DNA of 64,000 bases from Croceimicrobium hydrocarbonivorans (GTDB lineage: Bacteria; Bacteroidota; Bacteroidia; Flavobacteriales; Schleiferiaceae). A program made the position numbers and the translations under genes. The notes under the pieces were generated by a model. It had not been told where the DNA came from. It ran no database searches and worked only from the letters and a program-made list of their open reading frames with translations. This document shows, piece after piece, positions 52,696 to 62,000 of this stretch (position 1 is its first letter; each line of letters starts with the position of its first letter). The stretch covers positions 1,433,501 to 1,497,500 of the forward strand of contig NZ_CP060139.1 in assembly GCF_014524565.1 (NCBI RefSeq), written 5' to 3'.

Positions 52696-52700
52696 TCCCA

Positions 52701-52767
52701 GCGAAGCAGATTAATCAGGTTAAGGTTTTACCCCGATATCCTCTCAGGATGTCGGGGTTTTTCTTTT
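52701..52767 (+). ncRNA. Tandem small RNA, copy 1
   Basis: Conserved 5' segment of about 35 bases beginning GCGAAGCAGATTAATC, then an 11-pair hairpin (52731-52741 with 52747-52757, loop TCTCA) and a T-run. No open reading frame of note. The unit has a promoter and a terminator of its own, so it is a free-standing RNA gene of about 65 nt. The hairpin may just be the terminator while the 5' segment is the functional part. Family not recognised with certainty; Rfam Flavo-1 should be compared. Confidence 0.8.
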
Positions 52768-52879
52768 ATTATCTTCTGGTTAAATAATTCAATCCTGTTC
52801 ACCCAAAATTTTAATCACTCGTTTTCAGACATTTAGACCTTTATAAAGTCTAAATAAGAATATTACACACACTAAGGTG

Positions 52880-52908
52880 TTGCAGGCAAAGAATTAAATG
52901 TATATTTG
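52880..52908 (+). promoter_or_regulatory. Promoter of small RNA copy 2
   Basis: TTG 52880-52882, 18 bases, TATATTTG 52901-52908 (perfect), again exactly 5 bases before the RNA segment. Confidence 0.7.
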
Positions 52909-52913
52909 AGTCT

Positions 52914-52980
52914 GCGAAGCAGATTAATCAGGTTAAGGTTTTACCCCGGTTTCCTTTATGGAAGCCGGGGTTTTTCTTTT
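52914..52980 (+). ncRNA. Tandem small RNA, copy 2
   Basis: Same 5' segment as copy 1. The hairpin (52944-52954 with 52960-52970, loop TTTAT) differs at several positions, yet all 11 pairs are kept, including A-U to G-C and A-U to U-A exchanges relative to copy 1. T-run 52971-52980. Confidence 0.8.
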
Positions 52981-53068
52981 ACCCTCCTTTTCAATTGGCA
53001 ATCCCAGCAACATGAGTTGCATTTTTTAATAATTTATCGAAAAACGCAATTAAAATTTGCAACAATGC

Positions 53069-53098
53069 TTGCGCATTAGAAAACTTGTTGTACTTTAG
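53069..53098 (+). promoter_or_regulatory. Promoter of small RNA copy 3
   Basis: TTG 53069-53071, 19 bases, TACTTTAG 53091-53098 (one mismatch), 5 bases before the RNA segment. Confidence 0.65.
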
Positions 53099-53103
53099 CG
53101 TCA

Positions 53104-53166
53104 GCGAAGCAGATTAATCAGGTTAAGGTTTTACCCCGATATCCTCTCAGGATGTCGGGGTTTTCC
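53104..53166 (+). ncRNA. Tandem small RNA, copy 3
   Basis: Identical to copy 1 through the hairpin (53134-53144 with 53150-53160); shorter T-run (TTTT). Ends 33 bases before the convergent cyclase gene end. Confidence 0.8.
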
Positions 53167-53199
53167 ATTTTTAGACCCTAAGTGATTGATTTACAATTT

Positions 53200-53940
53200 C
53201 TACTTCTCTTTCACCGGATAGAATACCGGCCTGGAAGGCGCTGCATCATTATGCAGCGGTGCTACCTGAAGGTTAACAAAGTACATCCCCTCAATTAATT
53301 CATCTGGAAAATAAGCCAATTCCGTGATCGTAGCCTGCTTTCGAATCGCATCCGGATATTGCCAAAATGCACGGTGCGCCGCCAAGGCACCCCCATCCTC
53401 CTCCCGATCGACCGAAGGTAAATTAGTAAGCAAATGACTTACCCCGGCTTCAGCTAAAAACTGACATAGCTTCGCCTCAAAATAGGGAGGATTCGTATTG
53501 CTGAAATTCTTAGGAAAGGCTAATCCATCGGCCGCCAGAGCTACAAAAGCTGGCAAACCTTCTTTAGGAACTTTAAGATCCTCCAACTTCAATATCAAAT
53601 CTCCAGCTTCCTCGTGCATCGGTAAGCGCTGAAAATAGAGCCAGCCGTGATGCTCTTCCATCAAATCACCTACCTTTTGTTGCTGCTGATCAATATGTCC
53701 ATAGCATTCCGTGTGGGTTCCATTACCATGTGGATTGAGCTTCACTTCAAAGAAGTTTACACTGCCACCTTCGGCCACTGAGCCAATCCAATCACCCATA
53801 CGAACGGGCTGAATAGACACCGGATCAACATACCAGGCTGCCGGCTCCCGTTTTGGATCTCCCAATGTGCTGCTGCAATCAATCCCCTTACTTAGGTCTA
53901 CTGAATATTTCCGCTCCCCGCGAGCCAGCTCTATAATCAT
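53200..53940 (-). CDS. Cyclase-family (kynurenine formamidase-like) hydrolase
   Basis: 246 residues. The metal-binding signature 'HGNGTHTE' (usual HxGTHxD/E) near residue 72 and 'SVDREEDGGALAAHRAF' (second His) near 180 place it in the cyclase/KynB family. Substrate unknown. 1 base downstream of hemW on the same strand. Confidence 0.85.
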   Translation of the reverse strand: MIIELARGERKYSVDLSKGIDCSSTLGDPKREPAAWYVDPVSIQPVRMGDWIGSVAEGGSVNFFEVKLNPHGNGTHTECYGHIDQQQQKVGDLMEEHHGWLYFQRLPMHEEAGDLILKLEDLKVPKEGLPAFVALAADGLAFPKNFSNTNPPYFEAKLCQFLAEAGVSHLLTNLPSVDREEDGGALAAHRAFWQYPDAIRKQATITELAYFPDELIEGMYFVNLQVAPLHNDAAPSRPVFYPVKEK

Positions 53941-53941
53941 C

Positions 53942-55072
53942 TTAATCTTCTTTTAGATAAAATAAATCCGAAGCTAAGCCATCGCTAAAAAAGCGCTGCT
54001 CTCCGGGAATAAATATGCGTTCTTCTGTCTTTTGCAGTCGACCTCCCTCAATTAGTTTATTGGCCTCCTTCCAAAAATGATCCTGCAAGTATTCCGGCCA
54101 ATTTGCCAATTCCTTGATTGAAATGCCCGCCTTCAATCGCATTCGAATCATTACAAATTCATTAAAGCGATCCTCAATGGAAAGCACTTCCTCTTCCGGT
54201 TTCCAATCCTCCGTATGAATAGCCTTTAGGTAAAGCTTATTATTGGCCACATTCCAATGTCTGGCCCTTCCATTATAGGAGTGGGCACTGGGACCCAAGC
54301 CTAAATAAGATGCTCCTTGCCAATAAGAACTATTGTGCACCGCTTGATGCCCTGGTCGACAAAAATTGGATAGCTCATACTGCTCATAGCCTTCCGCCTG
54401 AGCAAAGTCTTGCAAAATTTTAAAATGTCGAGCGGCAGCCGATTCATCCACCTCCACTTTGCCTTGCTTTACCCAATGCGCCAAAACGGTTTTAGGCTCG
54501 ACGGTTAAGGCATAGCTCGAAAAATGCGGCACCTTATAAGCCTTAATTTGCTCCAATTGCCAAAGCCAATCTTCATCAGTCTGATTGGGAATCCCATAGA
54601 TCAAATCCACGGTAAGATTATCAAAACCATATTGTCTGGCCAACTCCAGGCATTTTCGAGATTCCTCTGCCGAATGAGCGCGATTCATTAAACGTAAATC
54701 CTCCTCCTTAAAGCTTTGCAAACCGATAGACAATCGATTCACCTCCGTTTGAGCCAAGGCCTTAATGTAGTCTTCATTTAAATCATCCGGATTAGCCTCC
54801 AAACAAATTTCAGCCGATGCGGTCCATTCAAAGTCCTTTCGCAAGGCATCAAGGATCGCTTGAATCTGGGCAGGATCCAATAAACTTGGGGTCCCTCCTC
54901 CGAAATAGATGCTTTTAAGCTCTCGAGTTCCTAGATAATCCCGCCTTCGAGCCGCCTCTTTTATTAAGGCCTGCACCATGGTATCTTTATCGGTATGGAG
55001 GGTACTGAAATGAAAATCGCAATACACACAAGCCTGGCGACAAAAGGGTATATGCAAGTAAATACCAGCCAT
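53942..55072 (-). CDS. hemW: Radical SAM haem chaperone HemW
   Basis: 376 residues; 'CRQACVYCDFHFS' has three Cys for the 4Fe-4S cluster but lacks the extra HemN Cys, 'FGGGTPSLLD' and 'LGLGPSAHSY' are typical of HemW. It binds and transfers haem rather than oxidising coproporphyrinogen. Shares a base with the kinase stop (TAATG). Confidence 0.92.
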   Translation of the reverse strand: MAGIYLHIPFCRQACVYCDFHFSTLHTDKDTMVQALIKEAARRRDYLGTRELKSIYFGGGTPSLLDPAQIQAILDALRKDFEWTASAEICLEANPDDLNEDYIKALAQTEVNRLSIGLQSFKEEDLRLMNRAHSAEESRKCLELARQYGFDNLTVDLIYGIPNQTDEDWLWQLEQIKAYKVPHFSSYALTVEPKTVLAHWVKQGKVEVDESAAARHFKILQDFAQAEGYEQYELSNFCRPGHQAVHNSSYWQGASYLGLGPSAHSYNGRARHWNVANNKLYLKAIHTEDWKPEEEVLSIEDRFNEFVMIRMRLKAGISIKELANWPEYLQDHFWKEANKLIEGGRLQKTEERIFIPGEQRFFSDGLASDLFYLKED

Positions 55073-56226
55073 TAAGCAGGAACCTTTGGCAGAAGAATTC
55101 GGAAGGTGGTACCGCCTTCTAAGACCGATTCCGCTACGAAGATTTTGCCTTTATGGTAATCTTCAATGATTCGACGTGCTAAACTTAAGCCCAATCCCCA
55201 GCCTCTTTTTTTGGTTGAGTAGCCAGGGCGAAATACAGAATTCACCTTTTGAGGCGGAATGCCTTTACCGGTATCCACCACATCAATTTGTACTTTGGTA
55301 TCGGTAGAACTTAGATAAACATCAATGCGCCCTTCACCTTCAATGGCATCAATCGCATTGCGAATTAAGTTTTCAATCACCCATTCGAAAAGGGGTAAAT
55401 TCACTTCCGAGTATATCGGTTCAAATGGAACATGGCATTCTACCTCAATCTTTTTAGGGCTGCGTGTTCGCAAATACTCCACTGCTTGACGAGTGCTAAG
55501 CAGCATATCCGTTTTACGCAAGGCCGGCTGAGATCCAATCTTGGAAAAGCGATTAGTTATGGTCTCCAGACGCTTCACATCCTTCTCCATTTCCTTAACC
55601 ATATTCGGATCTACTTCCTGCAATTTCATCAATTCCAACCAGCCCATCAAAGAGCTTAAAGGCGTTCCAATCTGATGCGCGGTTTCCTTAGCCAAACCGT
55701 TCCAAACCTGATCTTGCTCTGCCTTACGAGCCCCACTAAAGGCAAAATAGGCCACTAATATAAATAGGCTGATCACCCCTAAAAGGGCAATGGGATAATA
55801 GCGCAGTTTGGTAAGCAAGTTGGAGCTTTCATAATAGACTACAATCTTCTTATTGGGAACATAATAGTCTTCGATAAAGAGACCATTCTCCCGCATTTGC
55901 TCCAGGCGCTTCTTCAGATAGTCTGGGTCATTGGCGCGGGGCGAATTCAAATTGGCGGAGTGCACAATCGAATCCGTGCCATTGGTAATGATTACCGGAA
56001 TAGTAGTGTTGGAGTTGATGATCTGCGAGACCAGCAACATATCGGCATTCTTCTCTGCCCTCAGCGCCGAACTCATGGCACTGGCCCACTGATTCACCTT
56101 CTTCACCTCTTCATTACGGAGCTCCTTCAGAAAGCTTTCGGTATAGAAAAGAGTTACCAGTCCAATTAGAATGGCAAAGACGAAAAGTAAAAACTTCCAA
56201 AGGTTCTTGCGTCCGTAAAAATCCAT
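55072..56226 (-). CDS. Sensor histidine kinase (orphan)
   Basis: 384 residues: membrane helix near 10-30, extracytoplasmic domain (about 30-145), second helix near 150-170, then the HisKA helix with 'ETAHQIGTPLSSLMG' (phospho-His near 185) and HATPase N box 'ENLIRNAIDA', G1 'DTGKGIP' and G2 'GWGLGLSLARRI'. No response regulator is nearby. Upstream of hemW. Confidence 0.9.
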   Translation of the reverse strand: MDFYGRKNLWKFLLFVFAILIGLVTLFYTESFLKELRNEEVKKVNQWASAMSSALRAEKNADMLLVSQIINSNTTIPVIITNGTDSIVHSANLNSPRANDPDYLKKRLEQMRENGLFIEDYYVPNKKIVVYYESSNLLTKLRYYPIALLGVISLFILVAYFAFSGARKAEQDQVWNGLAKETAHQIGTPLSSLMGWLELMKLQEVDPNMVKEMEKDVKRLETITNRFSKIGSQPALRKTDMLLSTRQAVEYLRTRSPKKIEVECHVPFEPIYSEVNLPLFEWVIENLIRNAIDAIEGEGRIDVYLSSTDTKVQIDVVDTGKGIPPQKVNSVFRPGYSTKKRGWGLGLSLARRIIEDYHKGKIFVAESVLEGGTTFRILLPKVPA

Positions 56227-56274
56227 AGGCTAGCAAACAAAAATAAGCGAATAATATTGCCGGCCTGGCGCGGC

Positions 56275-57273
56275 TTAGTTCATTTCCAGAAGCTGATTAA
56301 GCTCGCTAAGATTGGGCGTAATGATAATTTCGGTACGACGGTTTTTCGCCTTTCCCTCGGGAGTATCATTGCTGGCCACCGGAACGTATTCGCTTCTTCC
56401 GGCTGCGGTGATATTGGCTTTGTTCACGCCCTCATTAGCTACCAAAATCTTCACAATGCTGGTGGCGCGCATCACACTTAGATCCCAATTGTCTTTAACA
56501 GCGGTACGACCATTAAAAGCATCGGCATCGGTATGACCTTCCACCATAACTTGCAAATCTGGGTTCTCCGCCAAAACTACTGCTAGTTCTTCGAGGGCCT
56601 TACGACCTTCTGCTTCCACCGTCCAACTAGCGGATGGGAATAATAAGCGGTTCTCTAAAGATACATATACCTTACCATCGCGCTCTTCCACAGTAAGACC
56701 CTTACCATCGAAATTACGCAGGGCATCACGTAAGCGCTGACGTACCATTTCCACAGTACTATCCTTACGGGCCATCGCAGATTCTAATTCGCTGATACGT
56801 GCTTCACGCACCTGAATTTCCTGTCCTAATTTCTGCAAATTGGCATCCAGCTTTTGCAGGCGATCATTCTCCAAGCGCAGGGAATCTTCCTTGGCTGATA
56901 ATTCAGCTTGAAGCTTATTCAATTTAGCCACGAGCTTTTTATTCTCCGCCTGATTGGAGGCTAATAACTCATTATTATTCTCCAATAAGTATTCGTAGGA
57001 ACGATTTAAATCCTGATAACGATTGTTAAGATTCTCTAGCTCTTGCTTGGTCTCAGAGCTTTTTTGACGCAGAGTAGCCAGTTCTGATTCCAGGTTTTTG
57101 ATTCGCGATTGCGCCACTTCTTCCGCTGCCTGCGCTCCGTCACGCCCCTTGCGAAGGGTAGAGTTTTCTGCCTCCAGATCAGCAAATTTGGCTTGTAGAT
57201 CTTTATACACCTTACTACTCACGCAAGATGAGGCCATAAAGGCCAGAATAGCAAATAGGGCAAGCTTTTTCAT
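56275..57273 (-). CDS. OmpA-family lipoprotein with coiled coil
   Basis: 332 residues; lipoprotein signal ('FMASSC'), long heptad coiled coil (about 25-190), then an OmpA peptidoglycan-binding domain ('VMVEGHTDADAF', 'LSVMRATSIVKIL', 'GRSEYVPVASNDTPEGKAKNRRTEI' region). Links outer membrane to the wall. 31 bases after the upstream lipoprotein gene on the same strand. Confidence 0.9.
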   Translation of the reverse strand: MKKLALFAILAFMASSCVSSKVYKDLQAKFADLEAENSTLRKGRDGAQAAEEVAQSRIKNLESELATLRQKSSETKQELENLNNRYQDLNRSYEYLLENNNELLASNQAENKKLVAKLNKLQAELSAKEDSLRLENDRLQKLDANLQKLGQEIQVREARISELESAMARKDSTVEMVRQRLRDALRNFDGKGLTVEERDGKVYVSLENRLLFPSASWTVEAEGRKALEELAVVLAENPDLQVMVEGHTDADAFNGRTAVKDNWDLSVMRATSIVKILVANEGVNKANITAAGRSEYVPVASNDTPEGKAKNRRTEIIITPNLSELNQLLEMN

Positions 57274-57304
57274 AGTAACATTTGCCTCAAAATTAAGGCT
57301 CTGC

Positions 57305-58981
57305 TTATTGCCCTACAGCAGTACTGTCAGATTTTAACAACGGCTCTTTGTTGATAGCTTGCTTTGCACGATATCGCCATTCCAACTCCAATTCCCAATT
57401 GGCACGAATCTCCAATTCTTCCCGATAAGGAACGCGTTTTTCCGCCTGCCGACCCTGGTAAAAATCTCCGGTAGTATACTCACCATTTCCATCCTCATCA
57501 ATAATGATAAAGGCCTTTAATTTTCGAGGAAAGGTGTTTTTAAGCAATACTGAGGTTGAATCGCGGAAGGATTGCTCCAGCAATATCCGGTCATTTTCTT
57601 CAACTATTTGTAAAATCATGGCTTTCGCCGAATCGGCCACCACCTTAAAGGTCAAGGTGCCTAAATCTTCGCCTTTCAGTATGTCAACCTTGAAATCTAC
57701 AGAATCTTCCAATTGAAGTTTCTCGCTATAAAAAGCACCGGGCTTAAAACGCAGCTTAAAGGAACGTGGATGAGGAGGAGGCAAATACCATAAAAAAGGA
57801 TCGGTACTATCGGGCAGCAGGCTCACATTAAGGGTGTCTTTATCATTAATCTTATAAATCGAATCGGGGTTCCAGCCTTTGAGAAGCATGCTAGATCGAA
57901 AGGGCAAGCTATCCCAGGGCCGCAATTGTTTTATCGCCGTATTAATACTTAATTCAGGTTCCTTCATTTCCCGCAGGCGAATAGTGTAGATAGAATCCAC
58001 AAACAGGCTATCGTAATTCAATTTGAACTGCAAACTATCTGCCTTGAAAGAGAAGTAGTAGTTCAATGTATCCTTGTCCTTATTCCAAAGAAAAAATGAA
58101 GAATCCGCCGCTCTCCCTAGGGGTTCCACTTTAAAATTAGAGGCCTCCTTATTGAAGGCAAACTGAATCTTAGAGGAGTTTTTCTGCTTGGCATTCAGAA
58201 AGCGAAAGTCGGGTTCGGGCTCGAAGAGAACCAAGTCATAGAGGTACAGACTATCAGGTCGTAATCGAATTGTATCCGAATGAAAAGCGAGGGGCGAATC
58301 TCGGCGCAGCAATTTAAAAGTACCGCCCTTTTCTTCGAAGGCCACCATTAAATAATCGCCTTCTCCCAAATAGGACATACCAAAGGAACCAGTTTCATCG
58401 GTGAAGGTATAATAGTCCGGACGCTCCTTTAGCAGAAATGAATCGCGATCTTCCGCCTTCTTCACATCATAAAGACCCACTAAATGGTTGCTGAGCGGCT
58501 CATTGGAATAGGCCTTGCGCAGGGTTCCGGAAAGATGCAGGCTATCTATATAGCTTCCGGTAGAAAAAACGTACTTAAACTTTGTGTTCTCATTACCCTC
58601 ATTAAGGTCGGCCAAACTTTTGCCAAAAGAGATTATATAAGTGGTATTGGGACGTAAAGTATCCTTTAACAAAATCTCCACCTTCTTACCTCTGGCAATA
58701 ATTTCCAGGTCTTCTTTAAGAAGTGGATTGATATTAATATTCTGTTGAGGACTTTTTAAATTCAGATACTCATCAAACTCTAAAATGATTTTATCCGCTT
58801 TAAAAAAGAGAGTCTGATTGGGAGGGAAAGCCGTATCCAAACGGGGCGCCAGCGTATCCTTGTCGCCACCACTGGGACTGGACTTACTGGCACAGGAACT
58901 AATACTGGCTTCAAAAAAAACAAATACTGCAATTAATAGGAGCAGAGAAGTTAAAGTTCGAATATTCGAATTAGTTCGCAT
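57305..58981 (-). CDS. Lipoprotein with N-terminal Ig-like (Big_5) domain
   Basis: 558 residues; lipoprotein signal ('EASISSC'), a SbsA/Big_5 Ig-like domain (about 45-145: 'TAFPPNQTLFFKADKIILEFDEY'...), then a long beta-rich region including 'DEDGNGEYTTGDFYQG' near 500. A protein type common in Flavobacteriia; function unknown. Confidence 0.8.
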   Translation of the reverse strand: MRTNSNIRTLTSLLLLIAVFVFFEASISSCASKSSPSGGDKDTLAPRLDTAFPPNQTLFFKADKIILEFDEYLNLKSPQQNININPLLKEDLEIIARGKKVEILLKDTLRPNTTYIISFGKSLADLNEGNENTKFKYVFSTGSYIDSLHLSGTLRKAYSNEPLSNHLVGLYDVKKAEDRDSFLLKERPDYYTFTDETGSFGMSYLGEGDYLMVAFEEKGGTFKLLRRDSPLAFHSDTIRLRPDSLYLYDLVLFEPEPDFRFLNAKQKNSSKIQFAFNKEASNFKVEPLGRAADSSFFLWNKDKDTLNYYFSFKADSLQFKLNYDSLFVDSIYTIRLREMKEPELSINTAIKQLRPWDSLPFRSSMLLKGWNPDSIYKINDKDTLNVSLLPDSTDPFLWYLPPPHPRSFKLRFKPGAFYSEKLQLEDSVDFKVDILKGEDLGTLTFKVVADSAKAMILQIVEENDRILLEQSFRDSTSVLLKNTFPRKLKAFIIIDEDGNGEYTTGDFYQGRQAEKRVPYREELEIRANWELELEWRYRAKQAINKEPLLKSDSTAVGQ

Positions 58982-59024
58982 TATTTAGTATAGAAGTTCC
59001 TGACTAATCGGCAATTAATATTTG

Positions 59025-59032
59025 TACTTTTG
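59025..59032 (+). promoter_or_regulatory. -7 element of the T9SS-secreted protein gene
   Basis: TACTTTTG, perfect TAnnTTTG, 28 bases before the ATG at 59061. No TTG at the expected distance. Confidence 0.45.
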
Positions 59033-59060
59033 AATTTGCACTAATACTAACCCTTTTTTT

Positions 59061-62000
59061 ATGGCTCTGCAAAGATTACTCTTTTTGGGCGTTTTACTGA
59101 CTATGGCCTTCACTGGAAACGGTCAGTGTCCACCCCAAAGTTTGCCTTTTAGCGAAAATTTTAATTCCAGTCTGGGATGCTTCACCGTTACAGATGGTGG
59201 TAGCACTACTGACACCTGGGTTCAAGCTGGACCTGGCGGCGGTAGCACCGGTGGCGATTTAGATGGCAGCGGACTGGTTATTGTCGACAGTGATGATGCC
59301 GGCAGCGGCAATACTCTGGATGAAACTTTAAGCTCACCTTATATTGATGCTTCCAATTTCAGCGGAACCCTTTACTTAGAGTTTGATCACTTCTTCCGTT
59401 CCCTAAACACTAATGACAGTGGCTGGGTAGAAGTTTGGGACAGCACCCAATGGGTAAGTGTATACAGCACTGCTACTACCATTGGCGCTTTTAACAATCC
59501 TGATCATCAGCAAATTGACATCACTGCCTATGCGCATGATAGCTTACAAGTTCGCTTCCGTTATGTGGATAATGGTAGTTGGGCCTGGTGGTGGGTCATC
59601 GACAATTTCAAAGTTCAAACTGTTCTTTGTCCTGCCCCAAATATTCAATCCCTCAGCGTAACTAGCGATACCAGCTTTACTCTTAACTTATTAAGCTTAG
59701 AAGATACTATCGCCTTCGAATGGGGTCCGGTAGGCTTTAGTCAAGGTTCGGGCTGCATTGGCAGCAAGGCCACCAATGGCAACCTTAGTATTGATTTGAA
59801 AAACTCCGATGCCGGAACTTGCTTCAATCAACTTTCTGCTGGTCAATGCTATGATATTTACATTGCGGGTTCTTGTCCTGGTGGAGGATACTCAAACTAT
59901 ATCGGACCTTTTACTTTCTGCACTCCCTGTGCGACCGTATCCTTACCCTTTACCGAAAACTTTGATCAGGGCTTAGGTTGTTTTAATGTTGTGGATGGGG
60001 GTACCAGCACTGATACCTGGAGACCAGCTCCTGCTGGCGGTGGATCTACCGGTGGTGACCTCGATGGCACCGCTCATGTAGAAGTAGACAGTGATGATGC
60101 CGGATCAGGGGAAACCCTTGATGAATTATTGCTCAGCCCAATTATGGATGCCAGCAATATCAGCGGTAGCTTAATCCTCGAATTTGATCAGTACTACAAC
60201 AATATCGGTGCAGACTCGGCAGCGGTAGAAGTTTACGATGGTACTACCTGGCATCTAGTCTATAGTGAACAGAGTGATAAAGGAGCATTCGGAAATCCTG
60301 ATCATCAGTTCATTGATATTTCGGCTTATGCGAATGCTAATTTGCAAGTACGCTTTGTGTATCGCGACAATGGCTCTTGGGCCTGGTGGTGGATTATCGA
60401 TAATTTCTCCGTTCGCGACGTTCTATGTACTCCTTCTAGCGGATTTACGGCTGGCTATGTGGGCAGCGATAGCGTAAACCTGAATTGGAATTTAGGTACT
60501 TCACATGGCTATATTATCGAATGGGGCATCAGTGGCTTTAACCCGGGTAGTGGGACACAGACTTCCAGCACCACCGCTAATAGTATGGGTATTCCTAACC
60601 TTAGCCTAAACACCACCTACGACTTTTACCTTTTAGATAGCTGCTCGGGTGCCATAACAGACACTTTAGGCCCTATCACTGTTTCTACCGCATGTGCAAC
60701 CCAAAGCATTCCCTTTAGTGAAAACTTCGACTTAGGTCAGGGCTGCTTTACCATCATAGATGGCGGCAACACTACCGATACTTGGGTAGCAGCACCGGCT
60801 GGTGGATTAACCAGTGGGGGCGATTTAGATGGCACACCTATGATGGAAGCGGATAGCGACAATGCCGGCAGCGGCGGGGTTACCATGTTCGAGACCCTTA
60901 CTTCACCCATTTTAGACGCTACGGCTTATATGAGTGCCGGGGCATTAACCTTAAGTTTTGATCAATACTATCGTCACCTAGGCTCAGGTTCTGCTTCGGT
61001 AGAGGTTTTTGACGGTACTACCTGGAATCAAGTAGCGAATTTCACCTCAACCCTAGGTGCTTTTAGTGCACCCGATTCGCAAAGCATCGACATTACCGCC
61101 TATGCCAACCCTAATCTTCAAGTACGCTTCATTTATGATGATGGCGGTTCTTGGGCCTGGTACTGGTTGGTAGATAACTTTAAAGTAGAGGGACAGCCAT
61201 GTGGTGCGGTTTCATCTGCTGACACCATCAGTGTTGGCACCAACAATATCAATTTCAACTGGGTATCTGCCAATGGTAGCCTTTGGAACATTAACTGGGG
61301 ACCTCAAGGTTTCCGCCAAGGGACCACCGTAAGTGGTAATTACATTGCAGGAGTTAACACTAATAGCTACAACCTTACTGGCTTGCAGTCGGGAAGTTGC
61401 TTCGACATTTATATTCAAGACACCTGTGCTGGTGTAGGCAGTGGCTACTGGTTTGGACCGCTTACCGTTTGCACCGATACCAGCTGTTTTCCTCCCAGCA
61501 ATATTAGTTTCAGCAATATTACCGGCAGCAGTGCCTCTGCTTCATGGGTCGGCTTTGCTGGATCTTATGAATACTCTTTAGTTACCAGTGCAACCGCTAA
61601 TCCAGCCAATGGAACCATTGGCAGCACCAGTAGCCTAAATGCCAGTTTAAACGGCCTTAGTTCGGCAACTGCCTATTGCTTGTTTGTGCGAGGGATATGT
61701 GCGCCCGGCGATACCAGTGCCTGGGCCGGACCAGTATGTTTCACCACGGCTTGTCAAAGCTTTACCGCTCCCTACCTCGAAGATTTCGAAGGGCCTACCA
61801 GCGCTTGCTGGAGCAATGTTCAAATTAGCGGAACAAATAGCTGGTCTGTTGGCTCAGGTTCCAGTGGAGGAGGCATTACCTCAGCCCATGGTGGTATGTT
61901 TAATGCCGTATTTACTAGCAGTAATGGCGGACCTTATGTAACCCAATACGTTTCACCGATTATTGATGCCAGCGGCTTAAGTGCAACGGAGCTTAGTTTT

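Noticed and set aside
52701-53166. Three simple terminators
   Set aside because: No gene ends in front of copies 2 and 3, and the conservation extends about 35 bases upstream of the hairpin at constant distance from promoter elements.
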